Below the pieces are notes generated by a model that was given only the letters and a program-made list of their open reading frames with translations, was not told the DNA's origin and did not search any database. A program made the translations under genes and the position numbers. From Protonemura montana (lineage: Eukaryota > Arthropoda > Insecta > Plecoptera > Nemouridae), in the NCBI GenBank assembly GCA_947568835.1, contig OX387605.1, forward strand, positions 25,870,769 through 25,934,768: a stretch of DNA of 64,000 bases, given 5' to 3'. Numbering within the stretch: the stretch's first letter is position 1; each line of letters starts with the position of its first letter. Below are positions 23,557 through 35,890 of this stretch, piece after piece.

Positions 23557-25355
23557 CGCGGACAGAGTAAGGGGTAAACGTTTTCTGATATTTAAACAAT
23601 TGTGTAAGTGAATAATAGTTTTTATTGTAAGTCATTGCAATACATGTCATAATCACGAGCAGCAACAAAGTCATATGTTCTAGATTACATCTTAGCCCTC
23701 CCAACACAAGATGGAATGTGTGCAGGGGGGGGGGGGGGGGGGGGTAATTGTTGGTCTTCAGTGACCCTATCCCTCACAATACACAACACCAGGGACTTGA
23801 CATCTTGTCCCAGTTGCTGTTGTAATGGAGGAAAACTTTAAATACAATAAACCTGTGTTGATCAACTTCTCTGAAAAGCTTCATTCCTTATGTTCAATGT
23901 TGATAGATTAAGTAATATTGTTAATAATACACGTATTAGAACTTTGTACAAAGCAATGACACGATCTTAACTTCAATATGACATAATTGGTTAGGTGGAC
24001 GTAGCAAAAATATAATCTAAATAATATTAGCGGCACAAAAACAATGCTAAAAGTTGGTCTGAAAATGAATAAAAAGTTGATATTCATCAGAACTTGTATT
24101 TCCAGAAGCAATTGTTCTTGATATCCGTCAACTTAACTTGAAAACTCTTCTCTCAATAAACTGCCCAACAACAAAACACAATTTGATAGGAAAATAACAG
24201 ATGAAGGCTACGTCTTGAGATAAGAACACGAGTCACCGTTTAAAAACAATTGCCTCGGACAAAGCCAGGTAGACTTTTTAGCTGCACAATTTCATGAAAT
24301 CCCACGTCAACAAATTGTCTTACAAAATTATGTAACACAACAAAATAAATAAATAAAATAATGGCTTTATAAGAATGTAAGACATTTCTATGACGTCATT
24401 GACAAGAAATTATAATTTATTTACATTTATAGCTAATCTTGGCAAAAATGATTTTATGTTATATTTTCTATTGAAGCTTTGTCTTTTGTGGGCTTCATTC
24501 CTGTTCTTACATATATTTCCTTTTCATTCTTGGTATAAATATATATGTAGGTGCATTGGAAAGAATAAAACTGTATTTAAAAATTAAAATTAAAAGCCAT
24601 GAAGACACACCAAGAATGAGATGTTAAGTAAAAAGCAGAAGACAAAACAGATTCCAAAACAGATTCCAGACGGCCCTGGAAGTTATTGTGTGACTACGTT
24701 CAATGAAGACAATTGAAAGTAGTTTTACATTTCAGTCGTGTGGTGCTTTTGTTTGGAAGAAACATTTTATTTTTAAAAGCAGACAGTTTCCAGAAGGCTC
24801 TGTCCCAGTGGACACTTTGATTCACAATCCGTGCTTGTTTTAATCCTAACAATGCGTCGTGTTTTGTCCGTTGCAGCCAAGAAATGATCACGTTGATCAA
24901 ATAAAAACCTTGCTTTTCCCCTCGAGGGACGGTGAGTGTTCATTGGGGATGGTTTTCCAGATCTTCTATCGCCGTAGAATGATGTTTCCCGAGTCGATGT
25001 TGATTGCCGATATCGCTGGGTGCTGCCGGTCAAAGTGCTGGGTCAAGCGAGGAGGGAACACCAACCTACAAAATGAGGGAAGCATTTAGACACGCTAAGA
25101 TAGCCAACTGTGCTAAGTGACCGTCTCTAATGCAGTTTCAACGTTTTAAAGAAGATCATTACTAAAGTGCAAAACAAAAAATATTTTGTTCATTAAAATG
25201 TGAAAAGTTTTTTATTGCAGCCAAATTTTATTCTGAATCCAGAAATATTTTCTCTTTGTATGATATTTATTGTAAATATTGTAATAAATATTGTAATATT
25301 TGGATCCAAACCAACAGAGATTTCACACTCAAAGAAAATAGTGAACTGAAAATAT

Positions 25356-25939
25356 GATCGTTTTTAAACTCATGTCTACTTGATGTAAACTTAGCACTAG
25401 TTTTAACAAAAACTATTTCAACTGGGTTTTCAATGCTAAGTAAAGAACAACTAAATTTCCCAACGTTTCGTAACTTGTACCTGTTACTTTATCAAGGGTA
25501 AGAGCAGTCCTGACAATTTTCCATTAACAAAAGAACCACATAAAATTATAACAATTAGCTAAAATGTCATCTACAACCTCCAGTAAAACAGTCTCAAAAC
25601 TTGATGCCCAAACGTCCGCGTTTGGGATAATAATAAAATACTCCGCGCATTGCAACTGTTTGCAATTTAAATAAGATTTCATTCTAATACAACGTCCAGT
25701 TATTCTCTTCTCTCGAAGTCTTGCCAATCCATCTTCCAACTTCCCACATCTCTCCCCATAGAGATTCATTATCATTGCTTTTACACTTGTTATTTATATT
25801 GTTCTTGTTATTGGAAAATTGTCAGGACTGCTCTTACCCTTGATAAAGTAACAGGTACAAGTTACGAAACGTTGGGAAATTCAGTTGTTCTTCACTTAGC
25901 ATTCAAAACCCAGTTGAAATAGTTTTTGTTACAACTAGT
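25356..25939. mobile_element. Foldback element with about 127-bp inverted arms
   Basis: Arms at 25396-25522 and 25813-25939 are near-perfect reverse complements (ACTAGTTTTAACAAAAACTA ... CAGTCCTGACAATTTTCC). The inner 290 bp has no recognised transposase. Copy B of the segmental duplication has no such sequence at the matching place (about 32235), showing it is an insertion. Related pieces occur at 1-175, 38757-38890, 56693-56730, 59299-59400 and 59846-59895. Confidence 0.8.
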
Positions 25940-26046
25940 GACATATTTCTAAATCAAAAAACATTTCCTTTCAAGCAACGTTTTGTTTTTGTTGACTAAC
26001 TTGACGTAAAATCATGAGCCCAAGTTTAGTTGAAACAAAGTTTAGT

Positions 26047-26576
26047 TGATGCCAAGGAAAAGTCATGCACTACGCTAGTGAGACCACTGCTAGAGTATGC
26101 TGGACATGTTTGGGAGACATCTAATGACAGAGACAACCAAAAGGTGGAAAAAGTACAGAAAAGAGCAGCCCTATACGTAATGGGGTGCAAAATACTAGCA
26201 AAAAAGGAGATAAAAATCAAACAGATAGGAGACCTTAAGGCAGGGGAGTTGAAAGCAGAACTATCAAAGAGAAATGAGAAGGAAACTGGAAACAAAGAAA
26301 ATTTGAAGGCCCGGCTTGTAAAACTGCTGAGAGAGCAAGGAATAGATATGGAGCATATATTACAACAACTGAGTCTGAGTTTAAGAACGGAACTGAACTG
26401 GTCAAAAACTTAACATGGAAATCACTAAAAGAAAGAAGAAAAATCGCAAGACTAATCGAAATGTATGAGGCAGGCAATAACCGGATACAAGCCATGGCAG
26501 GAAATAGCAAGAGGAATCAGAAAGGACGAGCGGACAGGAAACTATACAGGAGAGGGTACAAAACTTCCACCAACAG
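26047..26576 (+). mobile_element. LINE 3' fragment with SAP-like segment, flanked by 14-bp duplication
   Basis: Flanked by direct repeats AAACAAAGTTTAGT at 26033-26046 and 26577-26590. The matching site in copy B (32361-32374) has one copy and no insert. The frame opens with LVRPLLEYAGHVWE and VEKVQKRAALYVMG, the LINE reverse transcriptase C-terminal region. Then IGDLKAGELKAELSKRN, NKENLKARLVKLL follows, resembling a SAP domain helix-turn-helix. After the stop at 26413 a shifted frame gives LTWKSLKERRKIARL, the usual LINE end, so a frameshift has occurred. It is 5' truncated and dead as a gene. Confidence 0.75.
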
Positions 26577-27649
26577 AAACAAAGTTTAGTCTAATGTAAG
26601 TGAAGTCTGTGCCAGGATTCCAGACATTCAATGATAACGCTTGGATAGACAGAAATAAATACCTTCATGTTCCTGACAAGACCAAGATGTTGATGCTTCC
26701 CACAGATCACCATGGAGACCAGTAAACGACAAGACCTGTAATGCAGACAAAGGGAGTCAGGCTTCAAAACATGGGACTTGCATCAACCAAACTAAAGCTC
26801 AGAGACCGCGGAACAATTTCTTGACATTCGGTGTACAGAGCTTTCTGGAACCTTCCTCTCAAAATAATCATACTTGCAGGCACTTCTACAATTTTAATAC
26901 ACTTTAATGCACTTAAGTAGAACAATTTTAGTAATTTAGTCTATAAGATCACATTATCCTACCTGACACGGTGCAATCTATCGGAAGGTACAAAAATAAA
27001 CTTGAACAAGTAACAACTGTTCTTCAAGGGAAGGTTTTTCCATTGTAAAATATGATAAAATTCCTTGGTCTTACCTTGACAAAGTTCTGCAAGTCGAGTT
27101 GATTCAAGTGGGTCCAAGGATACTTTGCCAAGAGAAACCGCTGCGATGGCACATTGTCATGACATCGACAGGCACAGTTCATAGACCTGGGCTTTAGTCT
27201 GAACTACTAGATTATCATCATCAAACATTGCTGTCTTCTACGATTCTACAGATGCACTGTAAAGTAAAGAAAATACATTTCATGACTTCAGAGAAAATGT
27301 AGTGGCCACGTGCAGAAGGAATCAAGTCGGCATTACTTTACCTTGGCGGGATTCAGACATATCCGATTAGATTACCTGTTCACACATGGTTTCTGGATAT
27401 TTCAGATAATATTCCATTCTTCCTCAACGCGTAATGACTTTAATTCGATGTATTCGGCGAACTTTTCAGAATACTTTTCGACCGACGGCTGCGGACAGGA
27501 AGTAGCCATTTTTGTTACTACGAAGTCAGAGTAGTGGGGGACGAACATCAAGTACACCGTGTAGCCGTGACTCTTCTGACTTATGCTAGCCTGGTACAAA
27601 TCAGCCTTATTTCAACTCACCCGACATGGCATTGCCGATCCACTGCAGC

Positions 27650-29040
27650 GGGAAACCTTTTCTCTCTGTAGTGGGAATCTCCGGAGATTTTTTTTTTTTA
27701 TTTTAAAATTTTTTTATTTTTTTGTATAGCAAGGACTGCTTCAGTTAGTCTAGCCACCAAACATTTACAAAAGTGCTTGTCGATTAATCATTCTCACTTC
27801 TCACTTATGTTTCATTACAGTATGTTATTTCGAAAGCAGCAGAAAATAGCCTGAGATTTGTAAATGTTAAGATATAGCCATTACTTTAGGATTCCTGTCA
27901 GCTTTGTTTCCATGCAGTTGAGATGGGAAGGAATGGCAGTGAAAGCTTGGAAGACAATGTAAGCTTCCTGCTTCACGGCAGTCTGGGCTTAACAACGGTC
28001 TCCTGCATTCCTGATGTCTTCATGCTGCATCCTTCGGTCCACATTTGTAGCGATAGTCATTTAAAAAATACATCGGAGTTGCTTGTGTGTGTAGCACCCT
28101 CTGTGGATTTGCACCCATAGTTAAATTATTATTATTATTATTACTATTATTATTATGTATCTTATTAGTCAATATGCTCTATATGCTATCCTGACGATCC
28201 CTAACGGGATTCGTGGCTTGTAAATGTTTTTTCTTTTTATTCTAAGCCAATAAAGGACATCAATCAATCAATCAAGCAGCAGCCTATTTTGCTGCACTAG
28301 TCTCAAGCAACTTCCATTCTCTCCAAGACAGATGAGTATGCAGACCCTCGCTGTTCTAATAATAATAATAATAATAATAATAATAGTTTTATTTCAGTTT
28401 TATTTCTAAGAAGCAATGTCTTAATGTTCCAGTTATTAATATTAATCCTGTACTTACAGCATATATACGTACAATTCAATTCTCTTTATTTTGTTAAATA
28501 CATATTCTCAGCAGCGGGTACTGCTAGTTGATCTTCCATAAAACCAATTGTCAATCAAATTTAAATAATAAAGCTAATAATATGATATATTATAACATTG
28601 TAATAATAAAGCTGCAGTGGCTCAGTAATAATAATAATAATTTAGTGGTACATATTTCTATAATGAACGATATCAGATCAGTTTGAAAATAATGTTTATT
28701 TATTTATTTATTTATTTAGCACTCCTGCTATTTTCAATACATTTATAAATCATTCACATAATACTATTGACCCAGAGAGGAAACTTAATTTTAAAAAATA
28801 CTATGCGTTCAATTTTGAAAACATTTGCATCAATAGAATTTACAACACCAACATCTAATTAATTGAAAATCTGAAACCGCTGTAGAATATTGATTGCATT
28901 TCTTTCAACTTAATGTGATAGTTGTTTCTCATGTGCATTGTTTGCTCTCCTTTGTTACCTTCTTCTTCTTCATTAAGATATTCTGGGAGTCCTCACTTTC
29001 GTAACTTGTTCATAAAAGTAGGCACATTCAGTGCAACTAT
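27650..29040. repeat. Gene-free stretch with microsatellites
   Basis: Contains a T/A-rich run at 27690-27722, (ATT)n at 28122-28155, (AAT)n at 28357-28384 and (TTTA)n at 28695-28718. A repeat-like ATCAATCAATCAAGCAGC end is near 28260. I see no coding exon or RNA gene. Confidence 0.6.
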
Positions 29041-29474
29041 TATTATTTATTTATTTGTGTTGTTTAGCGACGCACTGTTTTGACATCTGGTCATGCGGCA
29101 CTGGTCTTATGGCGTCGGTGAATGAGTGGATGATGATGAACCTAACCTAGCCTAGAAGGGAAGAGGGGAAACCCGGTACCGGCACGTAGCCTACTCCTGT
29201 CGAAGAGCACCAAGGGGACCACCGGCTTAACGTCCCTTCCGAAGGACGGTACAACTCGAACATCAGGATTCCTCCACAAATCCATGCTGATCCATGGTTG
29301 ATAAGCAAGGCGAGTGAAGTTGCTGTACTAACTTTCATCCCTCCAACCTCTCTCCCGAACAGAACTGGTCATGTGTATAATGGTCACCCATTCAATACCT
29401 GACCCAGTGCAGTGTTGCTTAACTTCGGTGATCTAACGAGAACCGATGTTTCCAACACGGCAAACCGTTCGGCT
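29041..29474 (-). mobile_element. 5S-derived SINE, one head (locus 3)
   Basis: Minus-strand copy with a single head. Read on the minus strand, it begins near a GTTGGAAACA-type segment and AGATCACCGAAGTTAAGCAA, then the common tail, ending in an A/T-rich (ATAAATAAATAA) end. It shows the ancestral single-head architecture beside the multi-head copies. Confidence 0.88.
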
Positions 29475-29809
29475 CCAGTGCAACTCTCTGTTTAATTGTT
29501 GACATGTCAGTACGATCTAATCATACACTAATAAAAGGTAAATGTTGATGTGTAGGTATGTAGATGTTGATTCAACAATAGCAGTTGTTCAGGTTCACTA
29601 TTGATAATCATTATCACAGATTATACCACTCAACGATACAAGAGAAGTACATAGAAATAAATTGCCAACCAATGAAATCTCAAATTGGGTACGAGAAAAT
29701 TGACAGTCCATCAATTTTTACAAAACGGTAATACTTTAGTTCAACTATAAAAACAATATCCACTTCTAATCTCGTCCCTTATTACACTTTGATGACAAAA
29801 GCATCGAGT

Positions 29810-30260
29810 CACAAAATAAAAGTAAATTCTTGCGACTCATTATTGCTAACAGACTTGAGTGGGATGAACACAAACATTCAATCAGTAAACAAATTGCTTC
29901 TGGATGTTTCATTATAAATAGACGAGTAGAAATAATGTTGCAGAATAATGTTTCTTCAGTAGAAATTGCTGATGACATTACAACAAAACTAGTGTATTAC
30001 TTGCACTTTCACTCAAGACTCTTGTACGGGATCGACGGGATATTATTATGAGGTCACTCCCCGTTAACTAAGCGATTGTTCATCCTTCAAAAACAAATAA
30101 TACGACAACTAGCAGGAGCTAACAGAAATGCAGAGCTAAGATTTGTTCTAAGTTCCTAAACTAATAATAAGTTGTTAGTACCTACTAAGTAATGAAACTA
30201 TTTGTACGAACAACATTAAATAAAATTAATACAATTATATGTGTTCCTAGCAATTATATT
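29810..30260 (+). pseudogene. LINE remnant
   Basis: Plus-strand frame RLEWDEHKHSISKQIASGCF, then TKLVYYLHFHSRLLYGI. After a frame change at about 30050 it reads TKRLFILQKQIIRQLAGANR. This is the order of the reverse transcriptase end of CR1/L2-type LINEs. Stops and frame changes show decay. Confidence 0.55.
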
Positions 30261-30869
30261 TGATATTTGTAATTATATATTAGATGTTTAAGTATGTACC
30301 TAACCACAGTGCAGCAAATGCACACTTGTAAGAGAAATAAATACAAACAAACATGTACGACGGGCATGTTGTGCAAAGATTCGTGCCCATCGTACTTTAA
30401 ACAAGTTCAAATACTCACCTTTGTATATATTTATAGTGTCATTTGTCTGATGTCAGCTAATAGAGCAGTATTTTCATGCGTAGAACAAGGTATGGGCATC
30501 TTTTAAAAACAGAAACAATTATAACAAAATATGACACCAAAAATCCCTACGTCATTGGTTTAAAACTTTACAATAAAGCCGTGGCAATTTGTAATATTAA
30601 ACCAACAACTGTGAATATATATTTGATTGTAAGAGAATTGTAAAAAGCTTTCTTGTTCAAAATGCATTCTATTCAACTGACAAATCTTTGTCTTGCACAA
30701 TGTGGATTGTGAATTGTATATATATCGACATGTCTCATGCCAAAAGCGGCCAAAGCGGCCAAAACAATTATTATTATTATTAACTGGCAGTCATTTAATT
30801 TATGAAAACACTGATATTTTTATAATTGCAAACCAAAATATGTGAACAATTTGCTTCAGGTCGGTATAA

Positions 30870-33445
30870 TTTGATTGATGAATAAAGAATGTGAGTTTCT
30901 GACCTGTCCGTAAAGTTTAGCCCCCATTCGAGCCGTGAGGTCTGTAGTTCGATCCCCGGCGCCGCAATATTTTGAGAGTCGTAGTTCTTCACCCGAAACA
31001 TATTTAAGTGGGAGGGATGGCAAAAAGATATGTTTATGTATTTTTTGAATTTTTTTTATCAAGTCCAAAATCGATGGTAAAGATACGACATAAACTGCGT
31101 CTTTCTCGTCGGGTCAGCGTAGCTCGATGGTAACGGGCTAACTTCGTGGCTAGGCGAGGAATAATATTACTGGATTCAATTCCGGTTACATCCAATCTTT
31201 TTGGAAAGGATTTGGGACCCTTTTTTTTTTTTTGCGGGCAAGGGTTAAACTTTTTTTGATATTTAAACAATTGCTTAAGTGAATATTTGTATTAATTGTA
31301 AGTCATTGCAATACATGTCATAATCACGAGCAGCAACAAAGTTACAAGTTCTAGATTACATCTTTGCCCTCCCAACACAAGATGGAATGTGTGCAGGGAA
31401 GTGGAGGGGGTGGAGGTCATGTTGGTCTCCTATCCCTCACAATACACAATACCAGGACCCAAACGTTTAGGCATCAATTTTTGAGACGGTTAAGACAAGA
31501 TGGAATGCGTGCAGGGGAAGGGGGGGGGGGGGGGTCATTGATGGTCATCTGATGTTGACGAACCAACACCAAGGATCAGATCTCAAATTAAAAGCAGAAG
31601 ACAAAGCAGATTTCAGACCGCCCTTGAAGTTATTGGGTGGCTATGTCTAATCAACACAATCGAAAGATGGTTTATATTCCGGTTGTGTGATGCTTTTGTT
31701 TGGAAGAAACATTTCATTTTGACAGCAGACAGTTTCCAGAAGGCTCTGTCCCAGTGGCCACTTTGGTTCACAATCCGTGCTTGTTTTATTCCTAACAATG
31801 CGTCGTGTTTTGTCCGTTGCAGCCAAGAAATGATCACGTTGATCAAATAAAAACCATGCTTTTCTCCCCGAGGGACGGTGAGTGTACAACGCGGATGGTT
31901 TTCCTGATCTCCTTTCGATGTAGAATGATGTTTCCCGAGTCGATGTTGATTGCCGATGTCGCTGGGTGCTGCCACTCGAAGTGCTGGGTCAAGCGAGGAG
32001 GGAACACCAACCTACAAAATGAGAGAAGCATTTAGACACGCCAAGATAGCCAACTGTGCTAAGTGACCGTCTCTTATTCAGTTTGAAGGTTTTAAAAAAG
32101 ATCATTACTAAAGTGCAAAACAAAAATGAATTTTTCTAGCAAAGTTTTTAATTGCAGCCATCAATATTTTCTCTTTGTGTAATATTTGGATAAACCAATG
32201 GAGATTTCACTCTCAAAGAAAATAGTGACAGTCAAACATAACAGTGACATATTTCTAAATCACAGAGCATTTCTTTTTAAGTAATGCTTTGTTTTTGCTG
32301 ACTAACTTGAGTAATCTTGCTATCTAACTTGACATCAAATCTTGACCCCAAGCTGAGTTTAAACAAAGTTTGGTCTAATGTTAGTGAAGTCTACGCCAGG
32401 ATTCCAGACATTCAATGATAACGCTTGGATAGACAGAAATAAATACCTTCATGTTCCTGACAAGACCAAAATGTTGATGCTTCCCACAGATCACCATGGA
32501 GACCAGTAAACGACAAGACCTGTAATGCAGACAAAGGGAGTCAGGCTTCAAAACATGGGACTTGCATCAACCAAACTAAAGCTCAGAGACTGCGGAACAA
32601 TTTCTTGACATTCGGTGTACAGAACTTTCTGAAACCTTCTCTGAATAATCGAACTTGCAGGCACTTCTAGTGGAACTTTTAGTACACTTTAATGCACTTA
32701 AGTAGAACAATTTAATTTACTATAGGCACTTTTAGTCAAGGTGTGAGGGTTAACTCTCTCCTATAATAGATCACAATGTCTTACGATAGAAAAAAGATTT
32801 AGGGTTTTTTCTATGGTCTTATCTGTCACCGTGCGGTCCATAGGGAAGTAAGAACATAAACTTGAACTTGTATCAACTAAACTACTTCAAGGGAAGATTT
32901 TTTTCTTTTAAAATGTAATTAAATTCTTAAATCTTACCCTGTTCATTCTGGTGGGTCCAACGATACTTTGCCGAGATAAACCACGGTGATGGCACATTGT
33001 CATGGCAGCGACAGGTGTAGATCATAGCACTAGGCTTTAGTTGTCAGACTACTCGATTATCATCATCCAACACTGCTGTCTCTTACGCTTCCAGAGATGC
33101 ACTGGTGAAGCAAAGAAAATAAATATCATGGCATATGAGAAATTGTAGTGGCCACGTGCAGAAGGAATCAAGTAAGCATTCCTTTACTGTAGCAGAACTG
33201 AGAAATTTCCATTTGGCTTACCCGTTCACAAATGGTTCCTGAACGTTTTGGATAATATTCTAGCCTTTCTCGACGTGCGTCAATTTCGTTTCCGATAAAT
33301 TCAGCGTCTTTTGCACAATGCTTTTCGTCCGACAGCTGCAGAAGGGTGCAGCCACTTTTGTGACTATGACGTCAGAGCAGTGGGTCGCGAGCAAGTCGAG
33401 AACAGCAAGGACGAGTGGCTCTTCCGTTGTCTGCAAGCCTGATAC
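30870..33445. repeat. Segmental duplication, copy B
   Basis: The shorter partner of 22365-27600, in the same orientation about 8 kb away. It preserves the empty sites of two insertions found in copy A. Divergence is greatest in the last block (33200-33440). Confidence 0.7.
30880..31460 (+). repeat. Second copy of the composite tRNA-like repeat
   Basis: Corresponds to 22370-22430 joined to 23236-23750: same leader (AATAAAGAATGTGAGTTTCT), then directly the last two tRNA-like modules (TAGTTCGATCCCCGGCGCCG; GGATTCAATTCCGGTTAC), the poly-T, and the same following DNA with AACACAAGATGGAATGTGTG and a poly-G run. The first modules of the long copy are absent here. Confidence 0.65.
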
Positions 33446-33449
33446 AAAA

Positions 33450-33530
33450 TATACCTTATTTCAATTCCAGTTAGTCCTGGCACCCTCACTTTTATTTATT
33501 TTTTATTCAGTATGTAATTCCAAAAGCAGC

Positions 33531-33561
<31 letters not shown>

Positions 33562-33680
33562 ATATAGGTTAAAATATTTAAAATTCACAATACAATTAAA
33601 ATTAAAATTAAAAGTATTGTAGATCAAAAATATATTATATCGCATTTTAATTAAAAAAACTAAAAATATTTTCAATCTTG
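33450..33680. repeat. AT-rich stretch with (TA)n
   Basis: Holds an A/T run with (AT)n at 33537-33562 and (AAAATT)n at 33595-33612, just downstream of the THAP gene end on its strand. Nothing else is seen. Confidence 0.6.
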
Positions 33681-33683
33681 ATT

Positions 33684-35194
33684 TTATTCTGAAATCCAGT
33701 ACCTATAGAATAGTATCTTCTTATCATCATTGATTATTGATGCAAGTGGAAATTGAGCCACAGGCAACTGTTTCGATTTTTCTAGACTCAGCTGTGTCTC
33801 GGCAACCATCCACTTTTCTTTCAACTTCTTAATTTCTCTCTTCAGAATGATGTTTTCTGTCTTCAGTGCATCGCTTGCAGAAATTACTTCATGAAGGTTT
33901 TTTTTCAACTTGTAGATAGCAGTCAGATTACTTTCTTCTGTCAACGTGTAAGAATGAACTGAAATCAAGGTTGAAGAATGCGTTAAGTCAACTAAATTAG
34001 ACTCAAATGATCTAATTTTGGTGAACAGAGTTTCTACTGACAACTCTCGTTAATTATAAACAAATGTAGATTTGTGTAGACCTGTGAAACTAATTATAAT
34101 ATTACTATGTTTTCATCTTTACACCATGCACTACCGTAGTCATCATTTTTAGTTAGGCCTAAAAATTGCAAGGTGACTGCATTTTGTATCTTTTGTATTA
34201 ATAGTCTCATAATGAGATATGCATAAAAAAGAAAAGAAACTCACAGTTTGTGTCCTTGGATTGGTCTCCACTAACACCCTCACATACTCGAGGTTCTACG
34301 CATTGACTTATCGGCCTGATAGTAGATCTTCTGCTGGCATGTTCAATAGTGACATTGGCTCCTACCTCAAAACCTGTCATATCACATGCCAAACTAAGAT
34401 CAATGTCACTTCCCGGCTGCGACCGAAACGAAGGTGATGCATCATCAATCTGATCAAACTGAACCAGGTAGATCATTTGTTGGTACGCTTCTACTGGAAA
34501 AAACATAATCATTAGGTCTGGGTATGTTAATGCACATGTGGATACTAGGGCCTATAAAGCACTATAAATGAGAAAACTGTGCTTATAATATTCTAACGAC
34601 AATCACAGGACATTTTCATCTTTACATCATGTACTTGGTCAACCACCTAGGCCGACCTAGGCCTTCGCCTACCTACACATTTTAAGGTTAGGTTTCGTTT
34701 GTACGCCTACAACACCTAGGCCAACTTGAAAATGTTCAGGCCTGTTATACTAATTATGATAAATGATTATTATACACTAATAATGCTGAATAAGCCCCCA
34801 CTGCCATAAAATGTCACTAGGCTTACTGTTAAATAAACAGAATTGAAATGGGCTTACCTTTGACAGGCCTGCGTCTGATAGGCGTTTCACGCGTATGCAA
34901 ATGTTTGTTGGAATATACTTTGTTCGGAAAGAAGCAAGGTAGTTTCTCTTCATACTTTTTCTTTCCACTTTTATTAAAATGTGCTCCACAAATTTTCTGC
35001 GATGTAGAAGGAATCCATTTGCTAAACTTGCCCTTATGTCCCTGACGTCGAATTCGCCTTATCCATTCCTTTCTCAAATCCAAATCTTTGGGAAAAATAT
35101 GCCATGAAACATCACGGCTATATTTAGTGTTATTGTTACACAACGGAACACAGCAACTAGTTCCGCCTTGCTTTGGTACCTTAATTTCACTCAT
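33684..35194 (-). CDS. THAP-domain zinc-finger protein with C-terminal coiled coil
   Basis: Probable sequence-specific DNA-binding protein, or one domesticated from a P-element-like transposase lineage, with nuclear action (inference from the domain). Three exons on the minus strand, 35194-34858, 34493-34245 and 34036-33684, join in frame to 312 residues. Residues 1 to about 90 form a C2CH THAP finger: Cys14 or Cys15, Cys19, Cys69 and His72, with HIFPKD after the first cysteine pair, Trp44, and FFP at the domain end. The middle exon is acidic and polar with no recognised domain. The last exon has a Lys/Glu/Leu-rich stretch (IYKLKKNLHEVISASDALK and onward) that looks like a coiled coil, as in many THAP proteins. 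An AATAAA at 33687-33682 overlaps the stop codon. Which THAP paralogue this is cannot be told from sequence alone. No transposase domain is present. Confidence 0.85.
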
Positions 35195-35890
35195 ATTTTA
35201 CCACAACAAAACCAACAAAACTACATTCACGCACATCTAATTCAACTGTCAAACGAGCTGTTCGTAAGTCGTAACGTATTCCAGAATGCAATGCGTCGAG
35301 TCGCTCATGAGCAGTATATTACCGTTACGATATTACCTTGATACTTCAATGAGACCAAACTAGGTTCCTAGGTTCCTATTAATCACCATAACTATCACCA
35401 AACAATTTATTTCCTATAAATATCATTATTATAAAGTCATTTTATCATAAGCATTGCTACTATATTAGTATCATAGTTAGTAGTTTAATAAAGAACAGTA
35501 ATTATAAAATAATTTTAAAGATTTTTTTACGAAGTCCAAACTTCGACAGTTGTATTGAAACAAATGTATCCAATATCATACCAAAGTGAAGTGCGATGCT
35601 TTGGCCGCATGTATTTACAAAAAAGTGTTTTGAAGTTTCAATTTGTGAATAATAATTACATTTTCCAATCATTTATTCTACTTCTTCCACAATCTCTCAT
35701 TCTCACAATTAAGAAAAACATGCGACGAGTGGAGGCCGTTGAACAAGGGCATGTGGAAGAGTAAAGCATGACCATTGACCATCGACAATATTTGGGAGTT
35801 CGGAGTATGCTCAAATACTGGCCATCCCAGCAGGAAAACCCTCCACCTAAGTTAAACAATATTAAACTATATTATTACTCGACTGAGCGT

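Larger units (their letters stand above)
22365..27600. repeat. Segmental duplication, copy A
   Basis: Collinear blocks shared with 30870-33445: 22370-22430 and 23236-23750, 24625-25140 (with 31588-32110), 25180-25355 plus 25940-26030 (with 32130-32345), and 26577-27560 (with 32361-33440). Copy A has extra material: the early tRNA-like modules, DNA at 23760-24620, a foldback element and a LINE fragment. I see no intact gene in it. Short open frames on the minus strand are partly conserved between copies but carry stops in one or the other. Confidence 0.7.

Noticed and set aside
24700..25090. Minus-strand protein frames shared by the duplicated segments (24773-25033, 31613-31975)
   Set aside because: Partly conserved between copies but interrupted by stops in one copy, with no recognisable domain or splice structure; at most pseudogene remains.
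27402..27599. Minus-strand frame starting MYQASISQKSHG
   Set aside because: The matching stretch of the other copy (33250-33440) does not preserve the protein, so coding is not supported.
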